Of a stretch of DNA of 64,000 nucleotides, positions 12,206 to 23,284 are shown piece after piece. How positions within the stretch are numbered: the stretch's first letter is position 1; the number at the start of each line of letters is the position of its first letter. This DNA comes from Augochlora pura (Eukaryota; Arthropoda; Insecta; Hymenoptera; Halictidae). The position numbers were made by a program, and so were the translations under genes. Under the pieces are notes generated by a model, which ran no database searches, was not told where the DNA came from, and saw only the letters and a list, made by a program, of their open reading frames with translations. The stretch lies in assembly GCF_028453695.1 (NCBI RefSeq), contig NC_135779.1, positions 248,001-312,000 on the forward strand. Direction: 5' to 3'.

Positions 12206-12995
12206 GCACACCCTGCGCACCGCCGCGCCGGGGCCGCCGGATCGCACTTAATTATATGCCGGCGAATAGAAATTTCTCGGGGATAATTGATGCCGATTTA
12301 ATCAACCGATTCGCTCCGCTCCCCTCGCGGAAACTTTTCTGTCCGAGGTCCATCGATACCGGAGTCGCTGTCGAAAGTTATTTGCTCGAGCTTCGATATA
12401 ATCGATAGCTCGCGAGGTTCGAATAAAATCACTGGCCGAAATACGAAACCGCGGCGAACGTTGGCAGAATTTTTCGTTGAGACGCTTCTTCCAGCCACCA
12501 ACGTCCCAAGTTTTGTCCTACCTGAACATTGATTTCTTTTCCGAATCGTTTCAACAAATAAATACGATAAATTACGACGAGAGCGTTTGGAGGGTGTTTG
12601 TTCGTCGCGGCGAACGAACGAGCGAGCGAGCGCTCGCGATGCGTAACATAATAGCCGCCATACGGCCGGCCGAATTCGAGGCAGATTAGCGTGACGCCGA
12701 GCGGCCAGGTAGTAGCGCATCGGTCGCATCTCGAGGAGATAGCATCGCGAATTCGGCTCGGTCGCGTCGCACGATGGGACGCGGTAGTTCCTCGCCAAAT
12801 GTGCAACTAAGTAGCTACTTAGGTCCCATTTGACGCAGGGGATCGAGATCGCATTTGAATGGGAGATTTAGCCGGCGGATTTTCGCCCCGAATTGAGCCA
12901 TTGTGCGCTCTCGAGCGGCCACCTGACGGCTCTTGACACGCCACCGTTTGCCTTTCTGCATTTTAAATACGGCTCGTTTTTCAGTCGGGCGCTGC

Positions 12996-13022
12996 CCCCC
13001 CCCCTCTCTCTCTCTCTCTCTC
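12996..13022 (+). repeat. C9 run followed by (TC)n
   Basis: Nine C in a row run into a TC dinucleotide tract. Confidence 0.9.
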
Positions 13023-15506
13023 TATTTATCCATCTTAATATCTGTCGATCTGTCTCTCGTCGCGTTTATTAAGACAGCGACACCGAGAGAATCGGTTGCC
13101 GGCCGATCGGAAACGTGGTTATCGTTCGCGATTGTTCTGGCAGCTGTCTCGACTACATTTTCCGAGCCACGGCATCAATCTGGCCCGGAGCGAAGCGCGA
13201 CGATCCAATGGGCGGTTCCACGCCCAAAAAATTAGCTCAAACGAATAAATACGAGGCGAGATCGCGAAACTATTGACGAGCGTCGTCCAGGAGTGGTCGT
13301 TCTCTTTCGGACAGGATCGAAGAACGTTTCTCTCGACGCGCACTTTCGTACCGAGCGACGATAATGCCGTACCCTGGACCATGTTAATTTCGCGGTTAGC
13401 ATGCAATGGGATTTTTATGGCGGCTGGATAGAGATCCTGGGGTCGACAATAATTCCTCGAGAAACGGCGGATGTTTTGGCACCCCGGCGCGCAGAAATGC
13501 TCGCCCCTCTTGTAACGCGCGTACACCCCATCTATCGAATTATTTTGATTCTCCGATAATTCGGCCGGCCTAATACGACGATTCATGGCCCTTTCAGCCG
13601 GAGCGGAGCACGGGGAGGAAAAGGGAAAGGTGATACCACCATTTTGATGGTAATTCGAAAACGCGATACACGCCGGGCTAGTTTTCACTCCTTTAGAACT
13701 CGTGCCCGGAGATTGGTAGGATTTATCCTACCTATAGGCGAGCGAGCAAAAGATGGTCGCGCGAAAGCGAAGACGTTGCCGCGGTAGAGTCGTTTCGGCG
13801 TCGCGAATAGAAAAACGGTCCTTTCTCGTTGTTAAGCAACCGTGGTTCGCCGAGAAGCGTTTGGAATACCTCGGCGAAGAAGAGGGAACCCGCTCGAGCG
13901 GGCTGCCACGATTTGAATATTCCGGCGGGCTAATTCGCGACCGACAAAAGATGTTATTCCCTCGCCCTCCTCCTCTCTCCTCTCTCCTCTCTCCTCTCTA
14001 CCCGGCCTCGGGCCTCCAGCCGACGTACCCCCGGGGGAGAGCGAAGTTTCCGGTCGCGACGGGCGTCTTGGTTAATCACTACAATTGATATTCCGCTGAT
14101 ATCACCGCACCGAGTAACGGAGTAACGCGGTAACGAAGTAACCCGATTAAAGGGAGCCTCTTATTGGCCCGCGCTCGCTCGTTCTCTTCAATCGAGTTAC
14201 ATGATTACCCGCGGAGGACGAGGGGCGCCGAGAAAGAGGCGTCTCTCCTCCTTCGCGACGAGCGTTCGGAGCGACGAACCTCGGAGAAGCCGGCGACGAC
14301 CGCGATTGCTCCTGTCGCGATTGCTATCCGATCCATTCCTTCCAATTACAAACGCAAAGAGGTCCGAATACAACAACTGGCTCGCGCATATTGGAGTCTC
14401 TCTCCGTTGGTCGAAATAGGCGAAGGATTCCGCGAGCGCCTCGAGGATTCTAATCGGACTCGGGAGGCTCGCCAGCAATTAGCCGTTCCCGGTCGGAACG
14501 AGGTCGTCCGATGAATTAGACACGGCCTCGTGATCCGGTAAAATCAGGCCCGAGGCAACATTATAATAATGCTAGATCCGTCGACCGCCGTCGGGGGGGT
14601 AGCGCGACGCCGAGCGTACGCGGCGTATCGAGGCGGACACTCGACGCAGCTGTCCGGCAGGCGAGCGCGTACGCGGCCCATTGTGGCAGCGCCTGGGCCT
14701 AACCAACCGTAAACGCCGAAAATCTAATTGACGAAATTCAATTTCGCGTCGACAATGCAGGGCCCGGCGCGGATTATCGCGTCTCCGGTTCCGCAGGCGC
14801 GTACGCCGTGGGTCCTCGAGTATTGCATCGGGTATGGAATCGGGTCCAGCCACCGATCCGCCGCGATTCGTCGCGCCGCGAGGATTCGACCGGTCGCTCG
14901 GTCGTTCGAGTCGCGTTAACGATCCCATAGGAGGCCACACGTGCCGACCACGCGTTAAGCCGATCAGCGCGCTGCTACCCCGAGACCTTTGAAACTCACG
15001 GATTAAATGGTTCGCGTCGCCGCGTCTCCGTCTCCGTCTCTGTCTCTCTGTGTCTCTGTGTCTCTGTCTCTGTCGCGCACGCGGTTTCGATCGGTGGTCA
15101 CTCGATCAACGAGGGCCTCTTCCGCGTCCTGCCCTTGCAGCAGAGTCGGACGAGAGAGGATCCTTTGGCAAGAACGATTTGCGTTTAAGGAACAATGCGT
15201 GGCGTCCATCGCTGTATTTCGATTAAATATCGGAAGGCGAGTCGTTTCGCATCGCGCCAAAATAGACTGGGAGCCGTTTTCGAGGCCGAGTTTATCGAGC
15301 CGGAGGAAGTCGAACCGGTTGAAAAATTCCGTGCGCTACGAGAAGGAAGAGGAGCACAATGAAATCTGTACAATTTGCGGGCGGAAAGGAAGTGCGGAAC
15401 GTTCATGGTTCCCGGGGCGCGTTCGTTCCCTCGGACAGGGATTCGTTTAGCAGAAACGTATCGGCGACTTCCTGCGAGCGAAGCCAACTGGCCGATGCAT
15501 CCTCTT

Positions 15507-15550
15507 CGGTGCGGTGCGGTGCGGAGCGGTGCGGAGCGGATCGGATCGGA
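15507..15550 (+). repeat. (GGTGC)n/(GGAGC)n/(GGATC)n pentamer array
   Basis: Pentamer units GGTGC, GGAGC and GGATC in series; the same GGNNC type of pentamer recurs at other loci in the window. Confidence 0.85.
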
Positions 15551-15889
15551 GCACACGCGTGGGGAATCGTCAAAGCGAAATCTAGAAAAACCGCATCACG
15601 CAAGGGCGGTCGCGCGGGTACGGGCCGCTGATTTCCGACGTTAATGACATATTTGCGACAATAACGTTCTCTGTAAACGAGTATATTATATAATGACGGA
15701 ATAAGCGGCGCGGGAGGGGGAGGGAGACGACGGGAGAGCGATAGGGAGAGGAGAGAGGCGAATATCCAACGCGTCCCCGGCGTTTTCTGTCGCTGCGTGT
15801 CGACGAATCGGTCGTTACGTGCGCGGTCGTCGCGCTTCCTGGTGTGCGACTGGCTGCGTGGACGCACACGTCCAAACGGGGAGTGAGTG

Positions 15890-15951
15890 AGAGAGAGGGA
15901 GAGGGAGGGAGAGAGAGAGAGAGAGGGAGGGAGAGAGGGAGAGAAGAGGAC
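15890..15951 (+). repeat. GA-rich microsatellite
   Basis: GAGA and GGGA units over about 60 bases. Confidence 0.9.
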
Positions 15952-16028
15952 GGACACGAGAGAATCGTGCGATCGCGAGCGCGAGCGCGAGCACCGCCGC
16001 GATGGCGTTTCTTGCCGACGCGTGGGTG

Positions 16029-16150
16029 GAGGATACTCACGGTCGCAGGAAACAGCGCATCATCGTAATAACCGTCATCAAACGACGACCACTTAGAACC
16101 GGGCCGGGTTCCTCGTGGAAAATTCGTCCTTTTGCCACCGGCCGCGGAAA
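16029..16150 (+). repeat. Duplicated segment, copy A
   Basis: This segment matches 16629-16755. The best-kept part is GCAGGAAACAGCG, then GTAA, then ACCGTCATCAAA; similarity fades further right but resumes at GGAAAATTCGTC and CGGCC. It could be a duplicated regulatory element or, less likely, part of duplicated exons, since both copies read HGRRKQR and TVIK in one frame. Confidence 0.5.
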
Positions 16151-16628
16151 CCTCGGCGCTTCCGACGCGGCACGCTGGCGCGGAGCGGCTCCGTCGTAAA
16201 CGCGATTCTCGCTTCCTGTTGAAAAATCGCCGATCCCGGGCCACTTCCTGCCGCGCGCGCGCGCGCGCGGCTCGTCGATTAAACGGGCTCCGGTCGTTTC
16301 GAAGTTTGCGCCCGATCTTCTGACGGGAGCTTCCGAGTCTCGCAAAATTGAGGGACGACGCAAAGTTTCGCGGGTTGCGCCGATACGCTCGCGGTCTCAC
16401 CCTTTGCCCTCCGACAATCGCGCGGCTCGGTTACCGATTCCTTCGAGGACGACGTCAAATTGCGAACATTTCCGCGACGAGGGCTGCGATGCTTGTTGTC
16501 GAGATATTCTTCGAGAAGGACCACGCTTTGGGAAACGGTGAGGGAAAAATGGGCCTCTGGGCCCTCGGCGAGGAGAACGGCCCCCTTAATCGATGGAATG
16601 CCTCGTTAATGTTCTGCCAGGCGGGCTT

Positions 16629-16755
16629 CGTTATTCATGGCCGCAGGAAACAGCGTGTCACGGTAACAACCGTCATCAAAAGCGACCGCTTACCACTTGT
16701 TAGTGCCGCGAGGGATTTCGTCGTAGAAAAGTCGCGTTCCCGGCCACGGGATCCG
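16629..16755 (+). repeat. Duplicated segment, copy B
   Basis: Second copy of the 16029-16150 segment, about 600 bases downstream in the same orientation. Differences are mostly transitions. No flanking terminal repeats were seen that would mark a transposon. Confidence 0.5.
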
Positions 16756-17144
16756 AGCGTAATCGCCGGCCATGATTTACCGGGCCGCCTATCAACCTGC
16801 AACAATTTTCTAAACGCGGCCGATCCGCGCGGATCGTTTCGCTTCTGTGCGCTTTCCGTGCCGCCGCGGCACGGACGTCCAAGTTTCCGGGCTGTTTTCC
16901 AACGGAATTAAAGCATCGTCCGGTAACGAGCGCTCGGTGACGGCGACGCGGTATTAAACTGTCCGCGATATCCGCCATTTCGAAACGCGTCGCCGCGAGG
17001 GGAACCGGCGAAAAAGGGCCGGACAGAGACGGACGGAGGAAAACAGCCGCGACAGGAGAAAGGACGGAGGCGGAGGGAAACGGAGAGTCGAAACGCGCCG
17101 CCGCCGCATCGTATCGCGAAGCGCCGCGACGCCACGCCACGCCG

Positions 17145-17145
<1 letters not shown>

Positions 17146-17197
<52 letters not shown>
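17146..17197 (+). repeat. (GA)n microsatellite
   Basis: Nearly uninterrupted GA run of about 50 bases. Confidence 0.95.
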
Positions 17198-19856
17198 CAA
17201 CGGATGGACAGACAGAGAAATTACAGCCGCATGCTGCGTTCAGGAAACGGCGCATTCTATTGTGCTTTTGTCATAGTTAAACCGTCAGGCCAATTTCGCG
17301 TCGAGCCAATTTATGCTCACGTGTCCCGATGCAGGTATCCCGCGAACCTGCCCGACGCTTCGCCGAGTGCCACGTTATGCTGGCCTGCATAATTCCGCAA
17401 GATTTTCTAAACACGGGAAACGCGGCGGGGACTGCCTGTGCCAGTCTGTCTTCCTTTCCCGATGAATCTCTGCTTTGCAGGGTTTGCTGGCGCACCCCCG
17501 AACGGTCTCGTTTCTCTCGATCCATCGTTGGCTCAACTTCTTTGGATTTCAATATCTTTATGAAGAAAAGCGAGGCTGTTTCAAACTCGGCAACGTTCTA
17601 CGTGTCATAGTTGAGTCTGCGGCGGTAGCAAATTAATTAAATTTCGAAATGTTTGGTCGTCGCCGTGATTAACGATAGGGTGGAAAGAGAACAACCCGGA
17701 ACTCGACGGTCGAAACGAGACTCGTGCTAAGACGGCAGGAAAAGTTGCCAGCGATCCGACGATCCAGGCTCCACCGGAGCGGAGGGTCGGTCCACGGCGG
17801 ACAATTAGCGTAATGAAATAATAATCGGAAGGAGGGAGCGGTTGGTCGGGAGAGACGGTAACCGAACCACGCCCCGAGCATTCGCGATATGCCGACCAAT
17901 CGGCCGGGACGATCGTTTCCTCTCGACTCCTCTTAATCGCCGCGACTCGGCGGCGCGTCTATCCTTTTTAATCGGAGAGATCCGCCTCGCGGAGGCGGAG
18001 GCGGAGGCGGCCGCGGCATAGCCGAGATATCGTTTTCCTAATCGTATCGATCGCGTCGAGCAGCGACGCCATTTTGCGATCTATAATCCGTGGTCTCCGG
18101 TTCGCAGTTCGGAGATCGCCGCGGACAGAGAGACGGCCGAACGATTATCGCCGGAGCGACGATTTGTCGGGGCACGAGCAGAGTTTTAAATCCCGCTCTC
18201 ATGCATTATGCATATCGAGAAAGTGAAACAAGCTGCGAGCGAAAAACCGCGGCTCTTCCATTTTTATAGGCTCCGCTTGTCGGTGCTTCCCGAAAATCGA
18301 TCCCGGTTCGATGGCGAATCCTGCTCCCCGTAAAACGATTTCAGAGCGCAGCTATTTCCAGGGTGGGGACGCGAATCAACGACTCGTTCAAGCCGAATTT
18401 TATCTATTCGCGATTCAAGCTTTTTAAATAGGTTTCATCATTTTGTAAATCAACGTCGTGTGGGGTGTAAATAGATGGCATTGTGAAAATCAAAATAAAA
18501 TTAGAAACGGGCACTAGCGGGAAAATCGGCGCCGTTGATAGACTTGCGCGCGCGCGCGACTCATCGGTGGAGATTGGCCCCGAGGCGAGAGAAGTAGAGG
18601 ACCGATGAAAATTTTAAACGCACGGCAAAACGAATTCCCGAGACCCGTTACGGAGGGTGGTCCCGACACCTAGACCCCTGTTTCGAGATAATTGCGTTAC
18701 GCCACCGGTCTCTCACTTTTGATTTCGGCCGATGACGTCAGCGGCTTTGCTGACAAGCAATCAAACATTCGACTGCGCGTCGTTATGTTAACAACTGTGT
18801 TTAAATATTAAACGCGCCGGGCCGCGCCGTGGAAACCGAGTGGGACCAATTCTCCGAGTTCGCAGAGACTGCTCGCCCGACTGAAATTTCTACGTTTTTC
18901 CAAATTGGATTCGGAGGAATCGATACGAGTCTTCGTAACCGTATACGCTATCAGAGTTACTCGTCGCTCTTTATTCGACCGATAAGTCTGTATCGCCATA
19001 TATAGTGCGATAAAACGAAATAACAATTGAAATCGAAAATGGCTTGGGTGCGGATTTATAGGTAAATTTGTAGGATTGTTTGCATTCGTTGGATCTCTTT
19101 TTTCACGAAATAATTTTGATCATTATCGTAGCTACCGATTTTGATGTCGTTGCTTTAAAATGAATTTCATTGGGATCTTTTGAGACGAAAATGCTGCACG
19201 ATTCTCAGCCATCGTTGCGTTTAACGCGTCGAGCGCAGATTGCGGAGTCGCGAGACTAAAGTTAGGCCGTAAATGAGACTGTACGCTCTGACATGATACA
19301 TTGCATAATGAACGAGAGCTGGGAATGTCTGGCGTATAAATGATTCGACTGTACCAGGCCGGAAGCCGCTGTTTATATCCGGACAGTCTAGCGTCAGCGT
19401 TGATTACGGAAAGGCACGGCTTGGTTACGCGACGGCGAGTGTTCGCAATTGAAAAGTGACTACTGGGCCGATGGCTGAAACCACGAGGCGACACGGCGGG
19501 GCCGCGAAAGAGCCGATCGGCTTCGCGCGACCGTTTTGGTATCGCGAACGGGGTGGTTGCGCTAAAGTGTATGCCCGTTTCTGGTGCGACTAGCCCGCGG
19601 AAGAGCCAGAGGCCGCGAGAGCGAGGACAAAAACAGGAGCGGATGGTATCCGGGCTGGTTGCGTCTTCTTCGAGTGCCGGCACGATCTTCCAATGAAATT
19701 GCAGCGAGTGTCTATACATATATACCGGGCGATACGTACTCTGCACGCACGCCGGCGCAGACGCGCCGCGGAAACAAGCAGGAGGGTGCGTATTTCCACC
19801 CTCGACTTGGGCTGGTAATGCCGTGGCCGGGGTGTGAAAATCAGGAGCGAGCCGCG

Positions 19857-19882
19857 GCGGAGGCGGAGGCGGAGGCGGAGGA
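19857..19882 (+). repeat. (GGCGGA)n tandem repeat
   Basis: About four GGCGGA hexamers. A similar GGCGGA run lies at 17994-18010. Confidence 0.85.
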
Positions 19883-20098
19883 GCCGAACGGAAAGAGGAA
19901 GGGTGGCGCGGCGGCAGGCACGGTGGAAAGAGGAGGAGAAACAGGAGGTGGAGAAGCTGGAGGGATGAAGGAGACGGCGCGGCGGTGGCGGGAGGGTGGC
20001 GAGACGGTGAGAAGAGGGTGAGACGCTGAAACACCCCTGGGTCCAGCGAGCTAGGCAGGATCGGAGAGGAGACCAGAGGAGTGGAGAGGAGGGAAGAG

Positions 20099-20103
<5 letters not shown>

Positions 20104-20147
<44 letters not shown>

Positions 20148-20157
20148 GAGAGAGAGG
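20104..20157 (+). repeat. (GA)n microsatellite
   Basis: About 50 bases of GA with one AACG interruption. Confidence 0.95.
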
Positions 20158-20705
20158 CGGAGGGGCGGACGGACGAGCGAGAAGGAGAGATTGCCGCCAT
20201 TTTACAGTGGCGCGGATCTGCATAACGATCAGAGACTGTCGTGTTTATCAAAGCTTTTCTCCGCCATCTGCATAATTTTCTGCCGCGCCAGGATAGCTCG
20301 GGAACACGGGGGTTGACGATGGATGAAGAGAGGGAAAGAGGAAAAGAGAGGAGGAGAGGGCGAGAAGGATGAGAAGGGGAGCAGAGGCGTTGCGAAGGGG
20401 TGGAAAGGATACCGTTGCTCTCTCCACTCTCGAGTGCATTTTATGTGCACGACTTATGAAACTTTAACGCCCTTACGAATAAATTACTCGAGTAAGCGCC
20501 GGTCGCTCCAGCCTTCCGGACGCGTGATTGGCCCATTTGCATTTCAAGCGGGCCGAATTAATAAAAAAACATTTGCCTAACTTCTCCGCTGCGGAACCGT
20601 ATAGTTGCTGGACACTCCTGTCGCGTCCTCCTTCGGCCCTTATCTCCGGGGATTGAGATATTTCGATGCTAAAGCAGCCGAGTCACGAAAACCGGGAAAG
20701 AGGAC

Positions 20706-20748
20706 GGCGGGAGGACGGGAGGACGGGAGGACGGGAGGACGGGAGGGT
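20706..20748 (+). repeat. (GGACGGGA)n tandem repeat
   Basis: About five exact 8-bp units. Confidence 0.9.
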
Positions 20749-22042
20749 GCGACCGTGGGAGGAAGAACACGGACAGTTCGAGCCGAAGCCGTTTATTTGC
20801 CATCGATTACCCGAGTCAGCCCACAGGGAGGGGGGCGGCCGAGGAAAATCGTCTCGTCGCGTCGATGCGAAATGAAATCTCGCGCGCGCGAGAGGAAGAA
20901 AGAGAGATAGATGGATCGATGCTTTCCCGAAATACGTCACCCGGACATACGACGCGCGCGCGAGTGCCTCGATTATTACAAGATTATGGGAAGCATTACG
21001 TATTGTATAAGAAAATGTAAGGGGTGGTTATCTTAAAAGTTCATGCTGCTTCAAGATCAAGAGCACAAAGCTAGACTACGAGTCTCTAGGAGAAATAAAA
21101 AATGTTGTCGAGCAGTTGTTTGAAACCAGAATTCAAAGTGCGTAAAATTCGTAAGATTCTCTTTATCGATTGTCGTTTTTCGTACGATCAATAATATTTT
21201 CCTTTCTTTTCGGAAGCTATTTCCGTGGCAATCATTTCGGAACATGCCACCCGTGATCCACGAATGAGAGCGACATGGTCGAATTCCCAGAGCAATCGTT
21301 CGACGAGAAAAATATTTAGTGACAGCCCCTGTTCCGTGGATAGGGTGGCGCACCCGTTATTAGGGCTCTTATTAACCCAGCATATGGACCAGAAGGGCGA
21401 CTTTCGATAGCGATCTGTGCTCCTCTTTCTCCGTTTCTCTCCGGCGGTGACGATCGCGCGGCCAGATAACCGCAGTTTGTAGTAACAGGTCCTGTTTCAA
21501 GGGATTACGAGCGAGCCCCAGGTTTTATCGGCTCGCCTCTGTCCTCCGATCTATCATAATGCAAATGCTTCTCTCTGTGCGCCGCGACACTTAAACGAGA
21601 GAACAGATATATGCACTCGATTCGGGTAACCTTACACTTTGATGGTTTGGAATATTTGCGATGAACGCGATAAAATCCGCCATTCAAGATTCTACGAGCA
21701 TTAGACTTTTAACTTTTAAGGGTGGCAACGTAGAGACTCGGGAACGGAATATCGCGACCGTTTCGCTAGTTTCTGCGTCGCGTCGCGTCGCGTCCGAATT
21801 CTTGGCGGAAGCCAGGAGGAAGGGTTGCCGACGACGCGTTAGTTCACCTGATTTGGAGGCTTAACGAGCCCGTTGACACTGGCGCGCGGGGCATCCCGCG
21901 TGTCGCCGGGGAATTGCCAGCTCAATAATTCAGAGGTTGGCCGTAATGGAACTTGTCCGCGAGACTCGATCTATCATAGGAAATTGCCCGGAGCCCTTTT
22001 ACCGGCGCTCATAAGAAACATACATATTAGAAGAATAACAGA

Positions 22043-22075
22043 GCTGGCTGGCTCGCTCGCTCGCTCGCTCGCTCG
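22043..22075 (+). repeat. (GGCT)n/(CGCT)n tetramer array
   Basis: GGCT units followed by five or six CGCT units. Confidence 0.9.
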
Positions 22076-22167
22076 GCCGTCCCTGACGTGCTGTTCCGTT
22101 TCCCAGAATTGATTAGAGACCGGAAATAAATCCTGCATGCGCGTGTGCCGGTTCGAAAAACGCTGCC

Positions 22168-22210
22168 CGTCGTTCGGCGTTCGGCGTTCGGCGTTCGGCG
22201 TTTCGCGTTC
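22168..22210 (+). repeat. (CGTTCGG)n tandem repeat
   Basis: About five units of the 7-mer CGTTCGG with decay at the right end. Confidence 0.9.
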
Positions 22211-22480
22211 CGCATTCGGGGAAATCGGGGAACCGGCGCGTTGGCGAACCGGCGAAAACCGGTTGACGAAAAACCGAAAATATCGCCGGATTATGTAGAA
22301 GCTGTCCGGCTTCCTCGAATTTATCCGAATCGATCGAGTCGTTCGCCTCGAGTGCTCCGGCATTCTTCGGGTGGTTTGTCGAAGCTGCGGAGGAGGAGAG
22401 AGGACGGCGAGTCGCGGCTCGTCGCGGCTCGTCGCGCGCTGGTCCGCCGCGACGTCGAGCGTCTCTGTCGGCGATCGGTC

Positions 22481-22519
22481 GAGAACGAGAACGAGAACGA
22501 GAACGAGAACGAGAACGAG
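22481..22519 (+). repeat. (GAGAAC)n tandem repeat
   Basis: More than six exact hexamers. Confidence 0.95.
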
Positions 22520-23249
22520 CAGAAGATAATCCGCGATTCCGTTTGCGCGAAATTTTTCCGGTGGATCCTTCCGTTGCTTTCCATTCGTCCGAAACGATGA
22601 CTCGGTTCCGCGGATCCGGGGACGGGTAAGAGTAAGCGAGCGAGCAGCCGAGCCGGTCGTCCTCTCGACAGCGAGAAACGCCCGACGTCAAAAGCAAAGC
22701 TCAGAGGCAATCATGAGCTTTCGAATGCAAAACAGCAGCTTTCGCCTAGCAGCACTCGGCACTTTTACATTTAAATGTAAACTCGCTGAGTGCGCGCCGC
22801 AGAGCCGCCCTCCTCTCGCCATATCCAGCTGCCCCCCTCGCTCGCCCTCTACCCAACGCGGCCGTCTAGCAACGGACCCCATCTCAGCCCTCTTCGCACC
22901 TCCTCGTCCCCTTTTACACCCCCTTTACGGCCCCTTTACACCCCGTTCCCAGCCCCGGCCGCTCGCACACCGTTTCCATTCCGCCACCTCCACCTCCACC
23001 TCCACCTCTTTCGAGGACGTAGGCGATATGGCGGAGGCGCCCGGATTTAATATTTTACACCTCAAATGTTGGGCGCCCGCGCGAACGCCAGCCCGCCGCC
23101 GCCGCGAGCCCGCGAGCCAGAAATGCAAAACAGCTCGACGAGTGTCCCTCGTTCTGCTATCCAGCCATCCCTCCCTAACGATTCCCTCCCCTTTCGCCGG
23201 AGGATTGGATTTAAAACGCGCTAATTTGTCGAGCACGACACGACCCACG

Positions 23250-23280
<31 letters not shown>

Positions 23281-23284
23281 CTCC
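23250..23284 (+). repeat. (TC)n microsatellite
   Basis: TC dinucleotide tract with one CG interruption. Confidence 0.9.

Larger units (their letters stand above)
10440..15000. other. Non-coding stretch, no gene seen
   Basis: The longest frames are minus 13688-13119 (189 codons) and minus 12798-12298 (166 codons). Neither has a recognisable domain, and such lengths are expected by chance at this base composition. Low repeats aside, nothing stands out. Confidence 0.45.
15001..17600. other. GC-rich block with GA tracts and a duplicated segment
   Basis: All six frames are open for long distances, including 187 codons on the plus strand (16348-16911) and 272 on the minus strand (16400-15582). 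Composition is Arg/Ser-rich and biased by repeats, so none is called. The block holds the duplicated segment at 16.03 and 16.63 kb and dense GA arrays, as expected of a promoter-like or regulatory region. Confidence 0.4.

Noticed and set aside
12298..12798. 166-codon minus-strand frame
   Set aside because: Overlaps another open minus frame and has no recognisable feature; chance is likely.
13119..13688. 189-codon minus-strand frame
   Set aside because: The length is expected by chance about once in a window of this size. No motif, and no splice partners.
15582..16400. 272-codon minus-strand open frame
   Set aside because: Arg/Ser-rich composition driven by GC bias and GA/CT repeats; overlapping frames are equally open.
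19132..20223. 363-codon minus-strand open frame
   Set aside because: It reads through a CT tract and G/C-rich repeats as Leu/Ser/Pro low complexity. No recognisable protein.
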